From contig NZ_CP009434.1 in the NCBI RefSeq assembly GCF_000960995.1, positions 1,364,001 through 1,428,000 of the forward strand: a stretch of DNA of 64,000 bases. Reading direction: 5' to 3'. The notes beneath the pieces are model-generated. The model searched no databases and was not told the origin of the DNA. It saw nothing but the letters and a program-made list of their open reading frames with translations. Source of the stretch: Burkholderia glumae LMG 2196 = ATCC 33617. GTDB taxonomy: Bacteria; Pseudomonadota; Gammaproteobacteria; Burkholderiales; Burkholderiaceae. The first letter of the stretch is position 1, and each line of letters opens with the position of its first letter. Both the position numbers and the translations under genes were made by a program. Positions 34,462 to 43,877 of this stretch are shown here, piece by piece.

Positions 34462-35802
34462 TCAGTCGGCCCAGAGCTGCCAGAGCAGCGCGAGGTTGAG
34501 CACCAGAATCAAGGCGGTGGCCGCCCAGGCCGCCGCGTGCACCCAGCCGCGGATGCGCCAGCGGCCCATCAGCGCCGGGTCGGCGGCGAAGCGCACCAGC
34601 GGGATCACGGCCAGCGGCAGTTGCAGGCTCAGCACGACCTGGCTCGCCACCAGCAGTTGCGCGGAACCGTGATTGCCGAACGCGGCCACGGCCACCAGCG
34701 CCGGCCCGATCGCGAGCGCGCGCGTGAGGATCGCGCGCCGCGTGGGCGAGATGCGCAGCTTCAGGAAACCCTCCATCACGATCTGCCCGGCGAGCGTGCC
34801 GGTCACGGTGGCGTTGAGCCCGCAGGCGAGCAGCGCGGCGGCGAACAGCAGGCTCGCCCAGTGGCTGCCGACCAGCGGCGCGAGCAGCCGGTGGGCGTCG
34901 GCGAGGTCGTCCACGCCGGTGTGGCCGCTCGCGTGGAACACCGCCGCGGCCACGATCAGCAGCGCCGCGTTGACGACGAACGCGAAGCCGAGCGAGAAGA
35001 AGGTGTCGAAGCCCACGCCGCGCATCGTGCCGGCGATCTCGGCGTCGCGCTCGCGGCGCGCCGCGGCGCCGTGGTGCCCGCGCCGGCCGCCGCGGGCGCT
35101 GCCGGCGGGCGGCGCGTGGCGCTTGACGAGCGCCGAGTGCAGATAGAGGTTGTGCGGCATCACCGTGGCGCCGACGATGCCGGCCGCGAGCCAGACCATG
35201 CCGGCGTTGCGGACCAGCTCGGCGGACGGCGCGAAGCCGCCGAGCGCCGCGGCCCAGTCGGGCTGCGCGAGCGCGACCTCGGCCACGAAGCAGAGCGCGA
35301 CGAACAGGATCAGCGCGGCCACGCAGGCCTCGAGCGTGCGATGGCCGCGCCGCTGCAGCGCGAGCATCGCGAAGGTGCCGACCGCCGAGATCAGCACGCC
35401 GGCCAGCAGCGGCACGTGCAGCAGCATCTGCAACGCCACCGCGCAGCCCACCACCTCGGCCACGTCGCAGGCGATGATGGCGGCCTCGGTGGCGAGCCAG
35501 AGGGCCAGCGCGGCGCGCGGCGAGAGCCGTGCCCTGCACAGCTCGGCCAGATCGCGCCCGGTCACCACGCCCAGCCGCGCCGCCACCCATTGCAGCAGCA
35601 CGGCGATCAGGCTTGCCAGCGCCACCACGCCGAGCAGGCGGTAGCCGAACTGCGCGCCGCCCGCCAGCGCGGTGGCCCAGTTGCCCGGGTCCATGTAGCC
35701 GACCGCCACCAGCGCGCCGGCGCCGGCGTAGCGGGTCCACGCAGTGGGCGGGCGCAGGCGGCGCACGGGCGAGGGCAGGGTGGGCATCGTCGGGTTGGGC
35801 AT
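34462..35802 (-). CDS. mntH: Nramp-family divalent metal (Mn2+/Fe2+) transporter
   Basis: A 446-residue inner-membrane proton-coupled transporter with 11-12 helices. The family motifs are present: DPGNWAT in TM1 (VGYMDPGNWATALAGG) and MPHNLYLHSA in TM6, both metal-site helices. A charged linker (KRHAPPAGSARGGRRGHHG and onwards) separates TM6 and TM7. I start at 35802 (MPNPT) because the promoter lies just upstream; the longer frame to 35850 would run into the -10. A Fur-like box overlaps the promoter, consistent with iron- or manganese-dependent repression. Confidence 0.93.
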   Translation of the reverse strand: MPNPTMPTLPSPVRRLRPPTAWTRYAGAGALVAVGYMDPGNWATALAGGAQFGYRLLGVVALASLIAVLLQWVAARLGVVTGRDLAELCRARLSPRAALALWLATEAAIIACDVAEVVGCAVALQMLLHVPLLAGVLISAVGTFAMLALQRRGHRTLEACVAALILFVALCFVAEVALAQPDWAAALGGFAPSAELVRNAGMVWLAAGIVGATVMPHNLYLHSALVKRHAPPAGSARGGRRGHHGAAARRERDAEIAGTMRGVGFDTFFSLGFAFVVNAALLIVAAAVFHASGHTGVDDLADAHRLLAPLVGSHWASLLFAAALLACGLNATVTGTLAGQIVMEGFLKLRISPTRRAILTRALAIGPALVAVAAFGNHGSAQLLVASQVVLSLQLPLAVIPLVRFAADPALMGRWRIRGWVHAAAWAATALILVLNLALLWQLWAD

Positions 35803-35855
35803 CGGTCGTGATCCGGCGGTGATCTGAAGAATAGCGAGACGCCATGGCATCTTTT

Positions 35856-35874
35856 ATAAATGATAATTATTCTC
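35856..35874. promoter_or_regulatory. Fur-like box overlapping the mntH promoter
   Basis: ATAAATGATAATTATTCTC matches 14 of 19 positions of the Fur consensus GATAATGATAATCATTATC, with the ATAATTAT core palindromic. It covers the -10, so binding would block the promoter. A Mur or MntR site cannot be excluded. Confidence 0.5.
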
Positions 35875-35889
35875 GTTTGCATTTGACAA
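35860..35889 (-). promoter_or_regulatory. mntH promoter
   Basis: On the minus strand, -35 TTGTCA (35884-35889, 5 of 6), 18-bp spacer, -10 TATCAT (35860-35865, 5 of 6), about 58 bp upstream of the start codon. Confidence 0.55.
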
Positions 35890-36188
35890 TGAAAAAAACC
35901 GAATCGCTCGATAGTGGCGCAGGCGGCGCAACAGGGGCGCGGCCGCCGAGGCCGGCGGCCGGCCGGCGACGATCGCGCGGGCGCCGCGGCGCACGGCGCA
36001 AGGCCCGCGCCTGCCAGGGGCCCCTGGTTGGTCAGGAAAGCGGCAGGAAAGCGCGCGGCGGACGGCGGCGAATCAGGCGTGACCGCGCTGCGCAGGAGGC
36101 GGCGCGCAGCCGGTCGGGCGGGTCGGGCGCGAGGGGCGCCGGGCGCATGCCGGGGGGCCGGATCTGCCCGCCCGGCCGGGCGGGCGCG

Positions 36189-37124
36189 TCAGGCTTGCGC
36201 GCGCCGCGCCTCGTAGGCGCCGAGGTTCGCGTAGGCCACGCGCAGCAGCGACAGGGTGGTGGCGTCGTGCTGTTCGAGCCCGCCGCGCGAGATCAGGTCG
36301 CCCACCACATGCGCGGCCTCGATCGGCGCGCCGTTGAGCATGTCGCGCAGCATCGAGGCCGTCATCGGCGAGCCGGGCGCGTAGAGCATCGCGGTGGCGC
36401 GCTCGATGGTGGCCGCGTCGGCCGCGAAGCCGTTGTGGCGCGCGATCGCCAGGCATTCGTCGAAGATCGAGCCGATCAGCCGCTTGCCGTCCGGCGCCGC
36501 GAGGATCTCGCCCAGCGAGGCGCGGCACAGCGTGGTGCTGCAGGCGAGCGTGGCCAGGAACACCCACTTGTCCCACATCCGCTGGCGGATCGCCTCGTCG
36601 GCCCGCACCTCGAAGCCGGCGCCCGACAGCTCGCCGAGGATTGCCGTCACGCGCGCGTCGGGACCGCCCGCGAGCGCGCCGAAGGTGATCGCGTGCAGCT
36701 CGTTCAGGTGCGCGATCTCGTGACCTTCGTTCAGCGTCGCCGCGATCACGCACTGGCCGCCCAGCACGCGTGTCTCGCCGAACTGGCGGGTCAGCACGTC
36801 GATGTGGCGCATGCCGTTGAGGAGCGGCAGGATGCGCGTGGCCGGGCCCACCGCCGGCGCGAACGAGGCGATCGCGCCGTCGAGGCTGTAGGCCTTGCAG
36901 CTCAGCACGATCAGGTCGTAGTGGCCGTCGATCGCGGCCGCGTCCACGGTCTTCACCTCGGCCAGCGTCAGGTCGCCGTGCGGGCTGCGGATCACCAGCC
37001 CGTCGGCGTGCAACTGCGCGGCGCGGGCCGGGCGTACCAGAAACGAGACGTCGCGGCCCGCGTTCGCGAGCCGTCCGCCGAAATACCCGCCGACGGCGCC
37101 GGCGCCTACTATCAGAATTCGCAT
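36189..37124 (-). CDS. panE: 2-dehydropantoate 2-reductase-like (ketopantoate reductase)
   Basis: A 311-residue ApbA/PanE-family reductase. It begins with the NADP-binding MRILIVGAGAVGGYFGGRLA and contains LSCKAYSLDGA, a catalytic Lys in MWDKWVFLATLA, and a C-terminal helical domain with SMLRDMLNGAPIEAAHVVGDL. The usual reaction is reduction of ketopantoate to pantoate in pantothenate synthesis. Burkholderia genomes often carry several paralogues, so pantothenate function is not certain. AGGAG lies 6 bases before the ATG at 37124; the frame extends to 37334 without support. Confidence 0.85.
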   Translation of the reverse strand: MRILIVGAGAVGGYFGGRLANAGRDVSFLVRPARAAQLHADGLVIRSPHGDLTLAEVKTVDAAAIDGHYDLIVLSCKAYSLDGAIASFAPAVGPATRILPLLNGMRHIDVLTRQFGETRVLGGQCVIAATLNEGHEIAHLNELHAITFGALAGGPDARVTAILGELSGAGFEVRADEAIRQRMWDKWVFLATLACSTTLCRASLGEILAAPDGKRLIGSIFDECLAIARHNGFAADAATIERATAMLYAPGSPMTASMLRDMLNGAPIEAAHVVGDLISRGGLEQHDATTLSLLRVAYANLGAYEARRAQA

Positions 37125-37372
37125 CGTCACTCCTGGGGAATCGGTGGCGCCGGGCAGGGCCGGCACCGTCGCGGATTGTCTCAGACCCGGGCGGCGCGTG
37201 CCGCGCGCGCACGCGTTCGGCGGCGCCGTGATACCGTCTCGGCGGACGCGGCGCCAAGGCCGGCCGGCAAGCCGCTCACGGCAGGCGGCCGCCGCGATCG
37301 TGGGCGAATCGTGAGCGCATGCGCACGGCCGCATGGCGGCGGGCGTGCGGAGCAGCGGAGGATGGTGGCTTG

Positions 37373-38137
37373 ATGCGGATCTTTGCCTTATCGGACATCC
37401 ACGTCGATTTCGACGACAACGCGGCGTGGGTCGCGTCGCTGTCGAGCGACGACTATCGTGACGACGTGCTGATCCTGGCCGGCGACGTGTCCGACTCGGT
37501 CGAGCGGCTCGAGCAATGCCTCGGCGCGTTCGCGAGCCGGTTCCGCCGGGTATTCTTCGTGCCGGGCAACCACGACCTCTGGGTGATCCGCGACGCGCCG
37601 GCCATCGATTCGCTCGACAAGTTCGAGCAGGTCGCGCGCATCGTCGAGGGCTGCGGCGCGACGATGCGTGCCGGGGTGGTGGGCGGCGTCTCGATCGTGC
37701 CGCTGCTCGGCTGGTACGACGGGTCGTTCGGCCTGCCCGGCCCCGAGCTGAGCGAGGCCTGGATGGATTTCCACGCCTGCCGCTGGCCGGCCGGCTGGAC
37801 CGCCTCGCGCATCACCGAGCACTTCATCGGCAGCAACGCGCCGGCCGCGCCGCCCGCCGGCGCGCTCACCATCACGTTCTCGCACTTCCTGCCGCGCATC
37901 GACCTGATGCCCGACTACATCCCGCCGGCGCGCCGCATGCTCTATCCGGTGCTCGGCAGCAGCCAGATCGAGACGCTGATCCGCCGCGTCGGCCCCGACA
38001 TCCACGTGTACGGCCACAGCCACGTCAATCGCGACGTCTCGATCGACGGCATCCGCTACGTCAACAACGCGTTCGGCTATCCGCACGAGACCCGGATCAC
38101 GCAGAAGGCCTTGAAGTGCATTCACGAGGCCGGTTGA
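37373..38137 (+). CDS. Calcineurin-like metallophosphoesterase
   Basis: A 254-residue metallophosphatase with the complete family metal-site series: DIHVD (residues 7-11), GDVSD, GNHD, a His in FSHFLP, and GHSHVN near residue 215. The domain is short and has no signal peptide, so a cytosolic phosphodiesterase or Ser/Thr phosphatase role is likely. GGAGG is 10-11 bases upstream. It faces away from the panE-like gene; the 248-bp spacer holds both promoters. Substrate unknown. Confidence 0.9.
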   Translation: MRIFALSDIHVDFDDNAAWVASLSSDDYRDDVLILAGDVSDSVERLEQCLGAFASRFRRVFFVPGNHDLWVIRDAPAIDSLDKFEQVARIVEGCGATMRAGVVGGVSIVPLLGWYDGSFGLPGPELSEAWMDFHACRWPAGWTASRITEHFIGSNAPAAPPAGALTITFSHFLPRIDLMPDYIPPARRMLYPVLGSSQIETLIRRVGPDIHVYGHSHVNRDVSIDGIRYVNNAFGYPHETRITQKALKCIHEAG

Positions 38138-38289
38138 GGGCCTGCGCCGACAGGCCCGGGGCGCGGCCGCCGCGCCGCCGCCCGCAGCGCGCGGCCACGG
38201 GCGCCCGCTGAACGCGGGCCGATGCGCCGGAGACGGCGGCCAGCGGCGCGGACGGGTGCCCAACCGGTTGCGGGGACAACCGTCGACGC

Positions 38290-39525
38290 TCAGGCCGGCA
38301 GGGCGGGCTCGGCGCCGCGCGCGGCGCCGGCCTCGACCATGCCGCGCAGGTCGAACCCGGACGGATGCTGGTAGACGCGCAGCCCGAACTCCGGCAGCAC
38401 GGCCAGCAGGTGGTCGAAGATGTCGCCCTGAATCGTCTCGTAGTCGAGCCAGGTGGTGGTGTCGGTGAAGCAGTAGAGTTCCAGCGGGATGCCCTCGGCG
38501 GTGGGCGGCAGCTGGCGCGCCATGCAGGTCATGCCGCGGTGGATGCGCGGGTGCTGCTGCAGGTAGTTGTCGCAATAGGCGCGGAACGTGCCGAGGTTGG
38601 TGAGCTGCCGGCGGTTGCCCATCCATTCGCCGTCGGCGCCGAGCGAGCCGTTCCATTCGGCCAGCGTGTCGAGCTTGCTCGCCAGGTACGCCTTCAGCAG
38701 CCGGAAGCGCTCGAGCCGCTCGATCTCGTCGTGGGCGAGGAAGCGCACGCTGGTGGCGTCGATGAACAGCGAGCGCTTGATGCGCCGCCCGCCCGACTCG
38801 GTCATGCCGCGCCAGTTCTGGTAGCTCTCGGTGATCAGCTTCCAGGTGGGAATCGTGATGATGGTGCGGTCGAAGTTCGACACCTTCACGGTGTTGAGCG
38901 TGATGTCGATCACGTCGCCGTCGGCGCCCGCGCTCGGCATCGTGATCCAGTCGCCGATCCGCAGCATGTCGTTCGAGGAGAGCTGCACGCCGGCCACCAG
39001 GCCGAGGATGGTGTCCTTGAAGATCAGCATCAGCACCGCCGACATCGCGCCGATGCCCGACAGCAGCAGCCCGATCTGCTTGCCGGTGACGGTGCCGATC
39101 ACCACCAGCGTGGCGGTGATGAACATCGCGAGCTTGACGAGCTGCACGGCGCCCTTGAGCGAGAGCGCCGGCCGTGTGCGGGTGGTGCGGTGCAGATGCT
39201 CGACGGCCGACAGCACCGCGCTGACCAGCAGCGTGACGAGCAGCACCACGATCGCGAACAGCACCTTGTCGACCAGCTGCGCGGCCGGTTCGGGGATGTT
39301 CGGCACGGCGCGGAAACCGAGCTGGAACACCACGAACGGCACCAGCCGCGACAGCCACTTGAACGCGCCGAACTGGAACAGCACGTCGTCCAAGCGCGTC
39401 GGCGAGCGCTGCGCGAACTTCGCGACCACGCGGAACAGCAGGTAGCGCACGGCCGCGCCGATCGCGCACGACACGGCCAGCAGGATCAGACAGCCGACGA
39501 GCGGCGAAAACCAGGATGCATTCAT
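38290..39525 (-). CDS. MscS-family mechanosensitive channel, YbdG/MscM type
   Basis: A 411-residue channel, close to the length of E. coli YbdG. Five N-terminal hydrophobic segments are followed by the pore-lining region (IGTVTGKQIGLLLSGIGAMS, then LIFKDTILGLVAGVQLSSNDMLRIGDWI), the MscS beta domain and a C-terminal cytosolic domain with the YbdG-typical NLGTFRAYCDNYLQQHP. Role: ion release on hypo-osmotic shock. The Met at 39525 is chosen; the frame extends to 39636. The gene does not share an operon with its neighbours. Confidence 0.92.
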   Translation of the reverse strand: MNASWFSPLVGCLILLAVSCAIGAAVRYLLFRVVAKFAQRSPTRLDDVLFQFGAFKWLSRLVPFVVFQLGFRAVPNIPEPAAQLVDKVLFAIVVLLVTLLVSAVLSAVEHLHRTTRTRPALSLKGAVQLVKLAMFITATLVVIGTVTGKQIGLLLSGIGAMSAVLMLIFKDTILGLVAGVQLSSNDMLRIGDWITMPSAGADGDVIDITLNTVKVSNFDRTIITIPTWKLITESYQNWRGMTESGGRRIKRSLFIDATSVRFLAHDEIERLERFRLLKAYLASKLDTLAEWNGSLGADGEWMGNRRQLTNLGTFRAYCDNYLQQHPRIHRGMTCMARQLPPTAEGIPLELYCFTDTTTWLDYETIQGDIFDHLLAVLPEFGLRVYQHPSGFDLRGMVEAGAARGAEPALPA

Positions 39526-39690
39526 TGGCTTGCTATCGAAACGAAGGAAACGGAGGGGACCGACGCGGCGAACCGGGCCGGGGCGCGCGGCGCGGCAACG
39601 AAGGCCATCCGTAATCGACTGCGCGGGCGCCGGCAAGGTTCCTGAGCGCGCGCGGCGCGGCGGCCGGCCGCTTGCCGCGTCGCGCGCGCC

Positions 39691-40857
39691 TTACTTCACG
39701 CAGTCCAGCGCGTAGCCGAGCGCCGGCGCCAGCAACTGGCGCCAGACGTCCCAGGTGTGGCCGCCGTCGACGATGCGCAGCTCGGCCGGACTGCGCGCAC
39801 GCCGCAGGCTGGTGTAGAGCACGCTCGCTTCGGCCTGGATCGACAGATCGTCGTCGCCGGCCGCGATGAACACCGGCACGCGCCAGGGCTGCGCGAGGTA
39901 GTCGCGCAGCAGCGGCGGGTAGTTCAGCGCGTGCCAGACCTGCGGATCGAACCGGCGCTCGCCGAACACGCCCACGTAGCGCGCGGCCGAGCCCGGCGGC
40001 GGCTGGTCGGCGTAGATCGCCGGGCTCAGCAGCAGCGCGCCGCAGAACCGGTCCGGCGCCATCAGCGCGAAGCGCAGCGCGCCGTAGCCGCCCATCGAGA
40101 CGCCGCCGATCGCGCGGCCGGCGCGCTGGCTCGATACCGCGTAATGCGCCTCGACGTCGGAAAGCAGATCCTCGAGGAACGCCGTCTGCATCGGCTCCTT
40201 GCGATCGACGTACCAGTCGGTGCCGGCCTGCGGCATGACGATCACCACCGGCGGGATTGCGTGCCGCGCGATCAGTTCGTCGGCCGTCAGCTGCAGGCGG
40301 CCCTGCGTGATCCAGTCGTTCGCGTTGGCCGCGTTGCCGTGCAGCAGGTACAGCACCGGATGGCGCATCCCGTCGTCGCGATAGCCGGGCGGCAGATAGA
40401 CCGTGTACGACCAGTCGCGCTGCAGCGTGGCCGAGCGGAACGTGCGCACGACCACGCGGCTGGCGGCGGGCGCGCGCCCGCCTGGGGGGCGCGTGGCCGC
40501 GCGCGGCGCCGGTTGGGCGGCGGCGCCGGCGGCGGTGTCGACGGTGTTGACGACCTTGGCGTGGGCGGGCGCGGCGCGCAGGGCGGCGAGCGCGGTCAGC
40601 ACGACGAGCGCGCATGCGGCGGCAGCCGGCGCGGCCCGGCCGCCGAGCCACGCGCCGGCTCGCGCGCGCCGAACCGCGCGGCGCGCGGCAGGCGCGATCG
40701 GCGCGCCCCGCGCCCGGGCGGCACGGCGCGCGACGGCGGGCCCGCCGGCCTGCGGCGAGCCGCCTCCGGCCGCGGGCAGTGCCTGCGGCGCACGCGCGGG
40801 CTCGGGCGGGCGGGGTGCCGTGCCGTGACGGGGCGCGGGCATGCGCACGATGGCCAT
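39691..40857 (-). CDS. Exported PF00756-type esterase, coupled to the OpgC-like gene
   Basis: A 388-residue protein with an alpha/beta hydrolase domain of the esterase-D/antigen-85 type. Nucleophile elbow GVSMGG (Ser254), acid in AAGDDDLSIQ and His in DGGHTWDVW; YTVYLPPGYRDDG opens the domain. A hydrophobic segment at residues 80-100 ending APAHA looks like a signal peptide, so the preceding 75 Arg/Pro-rich residues may be untranslated and the true start later; no GTG or ATG with a clear ribosome-binding site was found there. It begins 15 bp after the OpgC-like stop, so the two are co-expressed. A hydrolase removing or moving acyl groups on periplasmic glucan is an inference. Confidence 0.82.
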   Translation of the reverse strand: MAIVRMPAPRHGTAPRPPEPARAPQALPAAGGGSPQAGGPAVARRAARARGAPIAPAARRAVRRARAGAWLGGRAAPAAAACALVVLTALAALRAAPAHAKVVNTVDTAAGAAAQPAPRAATRPPGGRAPAASRVVVRTFRSATLQRDWSYTVYLPPGYRDDGMRHPVLYLLHGNAANANDWITQGRLQLTADELIARHAIPPVVIVMPQAGTDWYVDRKEPMQTAFLEDLLSDVEAHYAVSSQRAGRAIGGVSMGGYGALRFALMAPDRFCGALLLSPAIYADQPPPGSAARYVGVFGERRFDPQVWHALNYPPLLRDYLAQPWRVPVFIAAGDDDLSIQAEASVLYTSLRRARSPAELRIVDGGHTWDVWRQLLAPALGYALDCVK

Positions 40858-40871
40858 CGCCGCCGCCCCGC

Positions 40872-41978
40872 TCAGCGCCGCGAGCGGCGCAACGGCAGCC
40901 GCGCGGCGAGCGGACCATACAGCTTCGCGACCAGATAGAGCAGGCCGATCGCGACGGCATCGGCGCTCAGGCCGAGCGGCACGTCGAGATAGCCGTCGGT
41001 TTCCCAGTAGAGCACCGAGTCCACCGACAGCGAGATCGCCGTGCCTGCCACGAAGCAGAGCAGCCCCTGGCGGCCGATCGTGCCGATCCACGGCAGCATG
41101 CGCGCCACCTTGTGCATCCAGCCGAGGTGGACCAGCTTGGCTGCGAGCCAGGCGATCGCGAGAAAATTGGCGAGCCGCAGCGGGCCGAGGTTCTGCTTGA
41201 TCGCCGGATCGGTCGGGAACGGCTCGATGCGCAGCCGGTAATAGGCGCCCGCCGCCACCACGGCCACCGCCAGCGCCGTCACCGCCACCCCGCGCGGCTG
41301 CCGCGACAGCGACGCATAGACCGGCTGGCAGCGCGACAGCGCGCCGAGCACGAACAGGAACTGCCAGGCGAACGGATTGAAATCCCATGGCACGCCGTCC
41401 GCCGTCGGCAGGTAGCCGGCGATGCGCCGCGCCGACAGCCAGATCAGCAGGCTGACGGCGAGCAGCAGCCAGGGCTTGTCGCGAGCGAGCGGCAGGGCCA
41501 GCGGCACCAGCGCCGCGAAGAACGCGTACATCGGCAGCACCGAGGCCAGATAGGGCTGGCGTCGCAACAGCAGGATGTCGCGCAGCGCCGCGAACGGGCG
41601 GTGCATGAGCCCGTCGAGATCGTTGGTCGGCATGTTCGGGCCGTCGATCGCGAGCGCGCCGAGCACCGCCGTGATCAGCAGCATCAGTCCGGCCGTGATC
41701 AGGAACGCCCGGTAGATTTCGAACGCGCGGCGGATGAAGCGCTGCCGCGCGACCGCCTCGGTCTGCCGTTCGGCCAGCGAGTTGTAGGCGATCGCGGTGG
41801 CGAAGCCGCCGAGGAAGACGAACACCTCGGCCGCGTCGCAGAGCGCGTAGGCGTGCAGCGTCACGCGCGACAGCACGCTGCCGCCGATATGGTCGACCAC
41901 GATCACGAGCAGCACCAGCCCGCGAAAGAAGTCGAGCTCGGCGAACCGGCCGGACCGGCTGGCCGGCGGCGGGCTCAT
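40872..41978 (-). CDS. opgC: OpgC-like membrane acyltransferase
   Basis: A 368-residue protein with about ten hydrophobic helices, typical of the OpgC family (PF10129) that succinylates osmoregulated periplasmic glucans. The N-terminus GRFAELDFFRGLVLLVIVVDH has the Asp-x-x-Arg and Asp-His residues of the acyltransferase-3 fold. The later helices (AWQFLFVLGALSR; WIGTIGRQGLLCFVAGTAIS) match the family. The start at 41978 lacks a strong ribosome-binding site. No opgG or opgH is in the window, so the polymer acceptor is inferred by family only. Confidence 0.88.
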   Translation of the reverse strand: MSPPPASRSGRFAELDFFRGLVLLVIVVDHIGGSVLSRVTLHAYALCDAAEVFVFLGGFATAIAYNSLAERQTEAVARQRFIRRAFEIYRAFLITAGLMLLITAVLGALAIDGPNMPTNDLDGLMHRPFAALRDILLLRRQPYLASVLPMYAFFAALVPLALPLARDKPWLLLAVSLLIWLSARRIAGYLPTADGVPWDFNPFAWQFLFVLGALSRCQPVYASLSRQPRGVAVTALAVAVVAAGAYYRLRIEPFPTDPAIKQNLGPLRLANFLAIAWLAAKLVHLGWMHKVARMLPWIGTIGRQGLLCFVAGTAISLSVDSVLYWETDGYLDVPLGLSADAVAIGLLYLVAKLYGPLAARLPLRRSRR

Positions 41979-42413
41979 GCGAGGCGGCGCCGGGCGGCGC
42001 GCGATGGACGAGCGAAGCGAAGCGCAGCGGCGGCGCGGCGCGGCGAAAGAATCGACATGAAGCGGGCGGCGGGGAGCGGAAACGGACGTGATTGTGCCAT
42101 CGTCGGGCGCAGCTCTGCAGATATCGGGCGGCGCCGGCCGCGACGGGCCGCCGGCTCGACGCGGCCTGGTTGGCGGCATCACGAGTTGGCAATACGCAAC
42201 GACGCCCACCGGCCGTTCGAACGACATGGACGGCGCCCCCGCAGCGTGACACACTTTGCCATCATCGATGGCGCCGCCCTGTCGCCGATCGCCTTTGGCC
42301 GATCGCGCCGTGGCCGGCTGCCCGATTTCCCGATTTTCGAGGTCCGACGGACGGAGCCCGCGCCGCGCGGCCCGCCGCGCGGTGCCGGTTTTCCGGTTCG
42401 GAGACTGTCGACG
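41979..42413. other. 435-bp divergent spacer between opgC-like and porin genes
   Basis: No gene supported. It contains a perfect GCCATC/GATGGC hairpin (loop ATC) at 42258-42272, just downstream of CACTTTG. The longer plus-strand frame through here is shadow. Confidence 0.4.
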
Positions 42414-43568
42414 ATGAACAAGCCCCTGCTGCTCGCCGCCGTCACCGTGGCGCTGGCGGCGCCCGCCTTCGCACAGACCAGCGTCGCGCTGTACGGCGTG
42501 ATCGACGAGGGCCTCGACTACACCAACCATGCCGGCGTCGACGGCGTCAACCACGGCGTCTACGCGCTCGCGAGCGGCTATGCGCAGCGCAGCAGCTGGG
42601 GCCTGCGCGGCGCCGAGGACCTGGGCGGCGGCCTGAAGGCGATCTTCACGCTGGAAAGCGGCTTCGACCTCAACCGCGGCGGCCTCTCCAACGGCGGCCG
42701 GCTGTTCGGGCGCCAGGCGTTCGTCGGGCTCACGCACGCCCAGTACGGCGCGCTGACGCTGGGCCGGCAATACGATTCGGTGGTGGACTACCTCGCGCCG
42801 CTGACGGCTGCCGGCAGCTGGGGCGGCATGCTGATGTCGCATCCGTTCGACAACGACAATGCCGACAACACGGCGCGTGCGAACAACAGCGTCAAGTACG
42901 CGAGCCCCGGCTTCGGCGGCCTCACGTTCGGCGGCGCTTACAGCTTCGGCAACGGCACCGGCTTCGCGACCAACCGCGAATACAGCGCCGGCGCGCACTA
43001 CGGGTTCGGCGGCCTGCAGGTGGGCGCGGCCTACCTGCAGGCCGACAAGCCGGGGCGCACCGCCGATGGCGCGGCCGCCGCCGGCGACACCAATTTCGTC
43101 GCCGACCGGGTGCGGATCTTCGGCGGCGGCGTGAATTACACGTTCGGCGAGGCGACCGTCGGCCTCGTCTATACGAAGACGGACCTGCAGCATCCGGTGG
43201 CCACCGTCTATCTGCCGGCGGGCACGCTGTCGGGGCTCGGGCTGACGGCCACCCGGTTCGACAACTTCGAGGTCAACGGCAAGTACCAGCTCACGCCGGC
43301 GTTCTTCCTGGGCGCCCAATACGCCTACACGAGCGGGATCTTCGACACCGCCGACGGCGCGGCGAAGCCCCATTACCACACGCTCGGGCTGATGGCCGAC
43401 TACAGCCTGTCCAAGCAGACCGACGTCTACCTGCAGGGCGCCTGGCAGCGCGTGGGCGGCGACCGCACCGGCACCGCGGCCGACGGCGGCTACCTGATCG
43501 GCACCGACGGGCCGTCCGCCTCGTCGAGCCAGTTCTCGGTGCGCGCCGCGATCCGGCACAAGTTCTGA
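42414..43568 (+). CDS. Gram-negative trimeric porin (second copy)
   Basis: A 384-residue outer-membrane porin. Signal peptide MNKPLLLAAVTVALAAPAFA, then QTSVALYGVIDEGLDY, GLRGAEDLGGGLKAIFTLESGF, LTLGRQYDSVVDYL, NNSVKYASPGFGGLTFGGAY and the terminal SQFSVRAAIRHKF. It is clearly homologous to the porin at 15233 (shared strands and gap pattern), yet diverged in loops. GGAG lies 10 bases before the ATG. Porins of this type are general diffusion pores for small hydrophilic solutes. Confidence 0.96.
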   Translation: MNKPLLLAAVTVALAAPAFAQTSVALYGVIDEGLDYTNHAGVDGVNHGVYALASGYAQRSSWGLRGAEDLGGGLKAIFTLESGFDLNRGGLSNGGRLFGRQAFVGLTHAQYGALTLGRQYDSVVDYLAPLTAAGSWGGMLMSHPFDNDNADNTARANNSVKYASPGFGGLTFGGAYSFGNGTGFATNREYSAGAHYGFGGLQVGAAYLQADKPGRTADGAAAAGDTNFVADRVRIFGGGVNYTFGEATVGLVYTKTDLQHPVATVYLPAGTLSGLGLTATRFDNFEVNGKYQLTPAFFLGAQYAYTSGIFDTADGAAKPHYHTLGLMADYSLSKQTDVYLQGAWQRVGGDRTGTAADGGYLIGTDGPSASSSQFSVRAAIRHKF

Positions 43569-43877
43569 CTCCAGACGGCGGCAGCCACCCGGCCCGCGCG
43601 GCCGGGGCGCGCAGGCCGGCCGCGTGCTCCCGTATTGGTTTCGCCCGAAGGCGCATGCGCCAGCGGCCAAATCGTGATTTTCCTCGTGACACGCAACTAA
43701 CGGTCTGCCCGCCAGGCGCCCGCCAGCACCGCTTCGCGTTGAGAACCAGCTCGGCAGGCGCGAGGCCCGGCCCGCTCGCGCCGAGGCGGACTCAGGCAAA
43801 GCCAGAGGGTGCCGGGCTGCGCGGGCTGGCATCCTCGTCGCGGTTGCCGTTTCCATTTCTTTCATCGGAATCTCGCC
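43569..43877. other. 309-bp spacer between porin and TauE genes
   Basis: No gene supported. A perfect palindrome GGCGCATGCGCC lies at 43650-43661 and a short AT-richer stretch at 43665-43700; neither is a convincing terminator. Confidence 0.35.

Larger units (their letters stand above)
35803..36188. other. mntH promoter and GC-rich spacer
   Basis: Bases 35803-35895 carry the mntH promoter and Fur-like box. The rest, to the panE-like stop at 36189, is GC-rich with no gene or strong dyad that I can support. A plus-strand frame at 35844 has shadow composition. Confidence 0.5.
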
